Source: Gammaproteobacteria bacterium (lineage in GTDB: Bacteria; Pseudomonadota; Gammaproteobacteria; SZUA-152). Taken from it: a DNA stretch of 64,000 bases. Positions 58,302-64,000 of this stretch are shown piece by piece. The position numbers and the translations under genes are program-made. A model generated the notes under the pieces. The model did no database searches, was not told the DNA's origin, and saw nothing but the letters and a program-made list of their open reading frames with translations. The stretch spans positions 29,373-93,372 of the forward strand of contig JAKIUF010000012.1 of the NCBI GenBank assembly GCA_021647705.1, read 5' to 3'. Each line of letters begins with the position of its first letter. Position 1 is the stretch's first letter.

Positions 58302-61300
58302 CTACTCCTCATTCTGTCCGCCTTCTTCCATTTCATCATTATTGCCATAACGTTGGTCAGCCGGTAACAATATGGCGACGTCATCGTAGTTATAGTTTCT
58401 GACTTCAGTAAAAATGGCCTGATCAATTTCACCCAGAGTTTCAATTTCAATGAGTTGCTGACTTGATATCCCGGTAAACCCCTGAATAGCCAGTTGTAGC
58501 AAGTCAGCGGTAGTCGTGACGGTGCGCGGCCTGCCCCCAAGGTAATAGATGGTGCCTTGATTAGCCAAAAGTGTGAAGTCGTTATTGACTCTTAATCCAA
58601 TAGGGCTAGTTTGGGTACCAAACCTGGAAACATTTTCGACGCGCAGGCTTTCAGCGATGATATCGGCGTTACCGGAAAGAGTACCGACTCCCATGGTCGA
58701 AAAATTACTGCCTCCGGCACCTAGAATCGTAACGTCACCAGCATAAACGGGATCACTGATGTCGCCACCGTAGTTGGCGTCAATGGCACCACTGTTGCTA
58801 GTAATGCTCAAAGTGATATTGCCAGCACTTGTTACGCTGATGTCGCCATAATTGCGAAGGTCATCAATAGTCACGTCACCTGTATTATTGATGTTGATGG
58901 CTCCCGATGTCATGGTTGTATTGACCGTAACGACTCCTGGTATTGTGTCAATACCATCGAAAGAGGCGTTAATGACGCTTAATGTGGGTGTGACAGTATT
59001 AATGGCATTGCTATTACCAATCCCGGATGCAGCAGCCAGTGTTACGGTATCTGCCGTTAAGCGACTGGACCGGTCAACGATAGCACCTTCGCTGGCATTC
59101 AAATTAATTGCAGTGGCAGTAATGTTTCCAAGTCCTATGTCACCGATAGCCGTATCATTCGCAGCCAGCCCGTTATTGGCGGTGACGTTTACCGCCCCAC
59201 CAAAGGTCGTATCAGTCAGCACGATGCTGTCAAGCACGATGCCGTCGGTTTCAAGCAGGGTGACATCATTGGCAGCAGTGAGGTTAACACGGTCAAAATT
59301 GTTGCCGACATTGTCCAAGGTGATGCTGCCTTCTGTTGAGGTTAATGTCGTTACCCCCGCCATGTTGCCATTCTGTACCAGAATCACTCCCGTGTCGGTT
59401 ATGTCACCGGTTGAGTTAATCGTCAGGTTTTGTGCGGTCACTCCCGCCAGTGTGGTGGCTGTGGCGTTGTTAATATTGATGGTGGCTCCTGACAGGGTGA
59501 GTTCACCGTTTAACTGGTTGTTGGCACCGGACACATTAATATTATTACCTGCGCTCAATACCATTGGTGAGGTCGCAATAAGGTTTTCTGTGAAGGTGAT
59601 GTCATTCGTTGCGGTCATGTTCACGGTATCGGAAAACGTATTGTTGCTGCTAAACAGGATGCTTTCCGTTGCGGTAAAGACAGTGGATCCAGAAAATTGA
59701 TTCTGGCCCATGAAGCTAATATTTGCTGCGTTTAATGTCATTATGGAGGCTGTCGCAATATTTCCGCCAAAGGTCATATTGTTGGCTGCTGTCATGTTTA
59801 CCGTGTTGGCAAACGTATTGGCGTTGCCGAGCGTGATGCTGTCTGCGGCATTGAATGTAGTGGCTCCGGAAAACTGATTCTGGCCCGACAGGTCAATGCT
59901 GTTTGTGGTATCAAGGATGAATATGCCACCGCTTTGCAGGTCGGCTGTGCTGATAATGGAACCGGCTGCCGCAATATCAATATTGCCCGCAGTGCTGGAT
60001 ATTTCAGTCAGCGTAATGTCGTTTTGTTCGTCGATAAAGAGTGTGCTGTTGTGGTTAATGATGGCAAGCTCGTTCACGTTTGTGTTTAGTCTGTTGTCAG
60101 CAGTTCCGGCCTGATTAACAGCGTCCAGTGTCAGGCTGCTGGCTGTGAGGGTGCTTGAGTTACTCTGGGTTATTTCATCGGCGGTTATGTGCAACTCACC
60201 AGGCACAGTAACATTGCCATTGAGATTGACATCACTGCCATTGAGCGCCAAAAGGGATATGTTATTTTTGCTGTTCGCGGCGTAATTAACCGTAACCGCT
60301 CCTGAGATAGTGCCAAAAACAGTGGAGCCCAGTTCAATAATGTCGGCGTTACCCACACTGTTAATGGTGAGGCGTGTTGTTGCTATGTTGTCGTTAACCG
60401 TTTCTGCTTCCCGGTAATTCACGTCAAAGGTGACACCATTTTCATTGTCATAGGCCAGTTGGTCATAGGTGACCATTTCGGCGGTGTAGGCCGGGTTATA
60501 GGTTTCGGCGTAAATACCGGATGCGCCGGTGATGGTGATTTCATCGTTTCCGCTACCACCTTCAAAATTAATCTGCCCGGATGACGTGCGAAGAGTGTTA
60601 TCCGGCAAATCAATGGTCAACGTGTCGTTATCCCCGTTTCCGCTGACAGTACCCGATATCGAGCCATTGATGTTAACCGTAAAATTATCAACACCAGAGC
60701 CGCCATTAATCGTCGAAAACCCCGAAAATGCCAGATTTTGACCCGTATTATCGCTGACTTGGCCAGTATTCGTACCACTAATCACCCAGTCTGAAAGCAC
60801 ACCATCCTGTGCGTTGATGATGCCGTTGCCATTTTGTGCAGTTATCCCTTCAAAACCATCGACATCATTACCCGCACCCACTGTAATATTCACAACGGGA
60901 CTTGTATCAACAATAAAGTCTGTGCCATCACCACCAATCAGGTTTGTTACCGCTCCACCAGAGAGGGTAAAGGTATCATCCCCAGCATTGCCATCCACGG
61001 TTGTGATCGCTCCACCACTGATGCTGAAAAAATCATTACCTTCTCCCATATCTATGAGATTAAGGGAACCCGCTGTGACCGTAAATTGATCAACGGCAGT
61101 GCCACCGTAGAGGTTATTAAAGTTTGTAAATACGGTTGTTTCACCATCGTAGGTAACTACACCAGAATTATCGCCAGTTATCACCCAGTTATAATCGATA
61201 GCGTTTGCGAGGTCAGCAGTATCGTCACCTCGTAACGTATTTATATAGCCACTGTTAGCGGTAATTTCTTCAACTTGAAATACGTTAAGCATGCTTTCAT

Positions 61301-64000
61301 CTACCCTGTTACCCAGTTGAACGGTCATATGTCCCGGCATGGTAATGTCCACTGAGTCATTGCCACCCATGCCATTAATTAAACCATCAATATTTCCACC
61401 AGGGTTACTGATCGTAAAGCTATCGTTTGCATTGTTTCCGGTTAGGTTGGAAAAGCCACTAAAAGCCGTTGTCGCAGCAGACTCATCGTCGGTCACGAAA
61501 CCGCTGTTGTTTCCATTAATATCCCAGGTATTGGGGCCAGCGTCAGCGATCAGGGTATTACCGAGCGTATTACCGGAAGTGCCAGCAGCATTAATGGTCT
61601 CAATGTTAGTAACCGTATAGTTTTCATCACCAACCCTACTGTCCCCCAATTGCACCGTTTGATCACCTGTACGAACAATCGTGAGAAGGTCTGCGATACC
61701 ACTACCCCCGTCGATAACACCCGCCACTGTGCCAGAGATATTGATATTGTCATTGCCATCGTCAGTGTCAACGGCATTCACATTCCCCGTCACAGTGATG
61801 GTATCAATGTCAGTGCCGCCCGTGAGATCGGTGGCATTGCCTGCCACGGTGATGCTGTTGGTACCATTGCCAGCATCAATGGCATTCACATTTCCTGTCA
61901 CAGTGATGGTATCAGTGCCAGTGCCACCCGTGAGATCGGTGGCATTGCCTGCCACAGTGATGTTATTGGTACCATTACCAACGTTGATTGAAGCGGCTGT
62001 GCCAGCCGCGTTGATATTAATAATGTCATTACCTGCTCCGGCAATAAGCGTACCGCTAATACTGCCATTCACAATGACGTTGTTGCTACCCGCACCGGCA
62101 TTGATACTGACAATCGCTGCATTGATATTGAAGGTATCTGCATCCGAGTTACCCGCCAGGTGGGCAATATTGCTGAAGGTGACGGTAGCACCGGTATCCA
62201 GATCACGGATCGTACCGCTATTGTCAGCGTTGACAAACCAGTCATTTCGGCTCTCGTCGGCACGCAAGGTGTTGCCGGTCGCAAGGTTTGTCACATCAAT
62301 CGTTTCAACATTGGTCACGGTGAAATTTTCCGTGCCCAGGTCGGTATTGCCCAGTTGAATAATCTGATCACCTGCGGTCGTCATGGTTAATGTGTCATCG
62401 CCACCTGCTCCGCCATTGATCACGCCATCGACAGTGCCAGCCATGTTAATCGTATCGTTACCGGTACCCATGGTCAGTGCGCCACTGATATTGCCTGTGG
62501 TGGTAATGGTGATGTCATTTGTGCCATCACCGGCATTGACCGAACGGGCATTTCCACTGATGTTGTATGTATCATTGCCATTGCCACTGGTGATACTGGT
62601 GGCAGTCCCGCTGATGTTAATCGTGTTTATACCGTCTCCGGCAATAATTGCGTTCACCACACCTTCAACATTAATTGTATCGTTGTCAGTACCCGTAATG
62701 AGAGATCCCGTCATTCTTCCGGCGCTGCCAACAATAACCCCGTTAACACCCTCACCTGCGTTAATGCGGTTTATTTGGGCATCGACAGTGAAGTTATCCA
62801 CACCCGCATTACCTTCCAGATTAGCAAAATTCGTAAAATTGATTGTGGCTCCTGAATTTATAATTCTGCCACCGTTGTCAACATCAATCTCCCAGGCATT
62901 AGTGCCAATATCGGCACGCAAGGTGTTATTGACATTACTGTTCGATACATTAATTGTTTCTACACGGGTAATATTGAAATTTTCTCCCGCATCAAGGTCT
63001 GTCGCACTTAACTGCACGATTTGCGCACTGGCACTTGTCATCGTCAGAATATCCTGCGCACCACCGCCATCAATGACACCGCTGACATCAGCATTGACAT
63101 TAAAAGTATCCACACCACTGTTGCCCATCAGGTTGGCAAAATTAGTGAAGTTAACACTGTTTACACGACCATCATTGGTATCATTAATTGTCCAGGTATT
63201 TGCGCCCACATCGGCCTGCAAAGTGTTACCGACAGTATTTCCGGTAGTGCCATCAGCATCAATCAGCTCAACATTGGTGACGGTGTAATCTTCAGTACCC
63301 GCATTCGTTCCTAACCGTACAATGCGATCACCTGCTGCGGCAATAAACAACCTGTCGTTATCATCAGTATTTGTACCACCATCAATCAGCCCGCTGACGG
63401 TGCCGGAGACGGTGATGCTGTCGTCGTTTTCACCGGTGCTGAGGGTGTTGGCGCTGCCGATGATGTCAAGGGTGTCAATGCCGGTGCCACCGGTGATGGC
63501 TCCCGTGACATTGCCGCCACTATTGACGGTGATGCTGTTGGTGCCATTGCCGGTGTCGATGCTGCGAAGGCTCGCATTCACGGTAAAGGTGTCGTTGCCG
63601 GTGCTGCCTTCCAGGTTGGCGAAGTTACGGAAGATGGTGCCATTAACGTCGCCGTCGTTGTCGGCATTCACTTGCCAGATAGTGCTGCCCGTGGCTCCGC
63701 GCAGGGTGTTGCCGAGGGTATTGTTGCTGGTGCTGTCGGCGTCGATCTGTTCAATATTGCTGACGGTGTAGTCTGCACCGGCACTGCCGGTGGTGCCAAG
63801 CTGCACAATGCGGTCGCCGGGGGCGTTGATGATCAGTGTGTCGTTGTCGCCCACGTTGCTGCCGCCGTCAATCAGCCCGCTGACGGTGCCGGAGACGGTG
63901 ATGCTGTCGTCGTTTTCACCGGTGCTGAGGGTGTTGGCGCTGCCGATGATGTCAAGGGTGTCAATGCCGGTGCCACCGGTGATGGCTCCCGTGACATTGC
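58302..64000 (-). CDS. Giant repeat-rich TpsA-like exoprotein, N-terminus beyond the window
   Basis: About 1900 residues are visible and the frame is open to the window edge. Six or more modules share 'GDxIVQLG', '(D/E)(N/D)YTVTNVE', 'GNTLxAD' and 'NFANLxGN', and contain RTX-like Gly/Asp turns (GAGNDII, GTGNDTI), hinting at calcium binding. Past residue ~1150 the sequence becomes typical beta-helix adhesin ('GNIDIAAAGSI', 'LTAANDVTLLETDG'), ending in an acidic tail NDEMEEGGQNEE. It is not a classical haemagglutinin end. Together with the adjacent TpsB it makes a two-partner secretion system, probably a cell-surface or released adhesin. The missing N-terminus must hold the TPS secretion domain. 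Confidence 0.82.
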   Translation of the reverse strand, partial: NVTGAITGGTGIDTLDIIGSANTLSTGENDDSITVSGTVSGLIDGGSNVGDNDTLIINAPGDRIVQLGTTGSAGADYTVSNIEQIDADSTSNNTLGNTLRGATGSTIWQVNADNDGDVNGTIFRNFANLEGSTGNDTFTVNASLRSIDTGNGTNSITVNSGGNVTGAITGGTGIDTLDIIGSANTLSTGENDDSITVSGTVSGLIDGGTNTDDNDRLFIAAAGDRIVRLGTNAGTEDYTVTNVELIDADGTTGNTVGNTLQADVGANTWTINDTNDGRVNSVNFTNFANLMGNSGVDTFNVNADVSGVIDGGGAQDILTMTSASAQIVQLSATDLDAGENFNITRVETINVSNSNVNNTLRADIGTNAWEIDVDNGGRIINSGATINFTNFANLEGNAGVDNFTVDAQINRINAGEGVNGVIVGSAGRMTGSLITGTDNDTINVEGVVNAIIAGDGINTINISGTATSITSGNGNDTYNISGNARSVNAGDGTNDITITTTGNISGALTMGTGNDTINMAGTVDGVINGGAGGDDTLTMTTAGDQIIQLGNTDLGTENFTVTNVETIDVTNLATGNTLRADESRNDWFVNADNSGTIRDLDTGATVTFSNIAHLAGNSDADTFNINAAIVSINAGAGSNNVIVNGSISGTLIAGAGNDIININAAGTAASINVGNGTNNITVAGNATDLTGGTGTDTITVTGNVNAIDAGNGTNSITVAGNATDLTGGTDIDTITVTGNVNAVDTDDGNDNINISGTVAGVIDGGSGIADLLTIVRTGDQTVQLGDSRVGDENYTVTNIETINAAGTSGNTLGNTLIADAGPNTWDINGNNSGFVTDDESAATTAFSGFSNLTGNNANDSFTISNPGGNIDGLINGMGGNDSVDITMPGHMTVQLGNRVDESMLNVFQVEEITANSGYINTLRGDDTADLANAIDYNWVITGDNSGVVTYDGETTVFTNFNNLYGGTAVDQFTVTAGSLNLIDMGEGNDFFSISGGAITTVDGNAGDDTFTLSGGAVTNLIGGDGTDFIVDTSPVVNITVGAGNDVDGFEGITAQNGNGIINAQDGVLSDWVISGTNTGQVSDNTGQNLAFSGFSTINGGSGVDNFTVNINGSISGTVSGNGDNDTLTIDLPDNTLRTSSGQINFEGGSGNDEITITGASGIYAETYNPAYTAEMVTYDQLAYDNENGVTFDVNYREAETVNDNIATTRLTINSVGNADIIELGSTVFGTISGAVTVNYAANSKNNISLLALNGSDVNLNGNVTVPGELHITADEITQSNSSTLTASSLTLDAVNQAGTADNRLNTNVNELAIINHNSTLFIDEQNDITLTEISSTAGNIDIAAAGSIISTADLQSGGIFILDTTNSIDLSGQNQFSGATTFNAADSITLGNANTFANTVNMTAANNMTFGGNIATASIMTLNAANISFMGQNQFSGSTVFTATESILFSSNNTFSDTVNMTATNDITFTENLIATSPMVLSAGNNINVSGANNQLNGELTLSGATININNATATTLAGVTAQNLTINSTGDITDTGVILVQNGNMAGVTTLTSTEGSITLDNVGNNFDRVNLTAANDVTLLETDGIVLDSIVLTDTTFGGAVNVTANNGLAANDTAIGDIGLGNITATAINLNASEGAIVDRSSRLTADTVTLAAASGIGNSNAINTVTPTLSVINASFDGIDTIPGVVTVNTTMTSGAININNTGDVTIDDLRNYGDISVTSAGNITLSITSNSGAIDANYGGDISDPVYAGDVTILGAGGSNFSTMGVGTLSGNADIIAESLRVENVSRFGTQTSPIGLRVNNDFTLLANQGTIYYLGGRPRTVTTTADLLQLAIQGFTGISSQQLIEIETLGEIDQAIFTEVRNYNYDDVAILLPADQRYGNNDEMEEGGQNEE
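63382..64000 (-). repeat. Exact nucleotide repeat inside the TpsA-like gene (486-bp period)
   Basis: Bases 63382-63514 are identical to 63868-64000 over 133 bp, with a 486-bp offset (162 codons). The local GC content is higher than in the rest of the gene. The identity includes third positions, so this part was duplicated or homogenised recently; the array probably continues past the window. Confidence 0.85.

Noticed and set aside
58852..63771. Long + strand frames opposite the TpsA-like gene (for example 58852-59700, 61681-62358, 62383-63288)
   Set aside because: Repetitive V/P/S-rich antisense shadows of the repeat gene; no start signals or domains.

Overview
The window is most likely from a gammaproteobacterium of moderate GC content. 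The evidence is a GI/SXT-TOL-type (MPF_G) conjugation cluster made of 'integrating conjugative element' (PFL_46xx/47xx) families, a T6SS Hcp/VgrG/DUF2169/DUF4150 island and a two-partner secretion locus. About 49.6 kb is the interior and one flank of an integrative and conjugative element (ICE). Its other end, the relaxase and the element's own attachment sites are not visible. No rRNA, tRNA or CRISPR array was seen.

Layout. (1) 1-19.9 kb, + strand: a nearly unbroken conjugation operon with many stop/start overlaps. It runs from a truncated PilP-like protein through the coupling ATPase TraD, the TraL/E/K/B/V-type core complex, the VirB4/TraC ATPase and TraU-like proteins to TraG. A PAPS-reductase-like cargo gene is inserted at 16.9 kb. 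(2) 19.9-30.3 kb: accessory DNA with two tandem ParDE-type modules, a broken STAS protein, a frameshifted integrase, DUF5131 and SprT-like genes, a duplicated WGR + tyrosine-recombinase module (one copy decayed), a truncated response regulator and several small unknown genes. (3) 30.5-49.6 kb, - strand: the maintenance block. It holds a second PAPS-reductase-like protein, two SSB-like proteins, the STY4534 (DUF3577) protein, an HDOD protein, a CsrA-like protein, a PH-domain membrane protein, a type IA topoisomerase, DUF3158, TIGR03761, an STY4528-type replication protein, DUF2857, ParB and ParA. (4) 49.7-55.7 kb, - strand: an orphan T6SS cargo island. (5) 56.2-64.0 kb, - strand: a TpsB transporter and the C-terminal ~1900 residues of a huge repeat-rich TpsA-like exoprotein that runs off the window.

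The most interesting structure is not protein-coding. Between 31.3 and 35.0 kb, genes of the maintenance block are separated by related hairpins (consensus ACCCA..GGG..CCC..GGG in the sense strand). Their inner stems differ in sequence but keep pairing. In four of them the 5' arm can also pair with a segment directly before a U-run, so the leaders look like attenuators. The same block encodes a CsrA-like RNA-binding protein. Further along are a 219-bp element closed by a perfect 14-bp inverted repeat and holding two perfect 18-bp palindromes (42.5 kb), 48-bp tandem repeats with a hairpin in each unit directly behind the replication-protein gene (43.6 kb), and a pair of homologous structured leaders (45.3 and 46.4 kb). 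Together they suggest RNA-level or replication control of the ICE maintenance genes. This is inference from sequence only.
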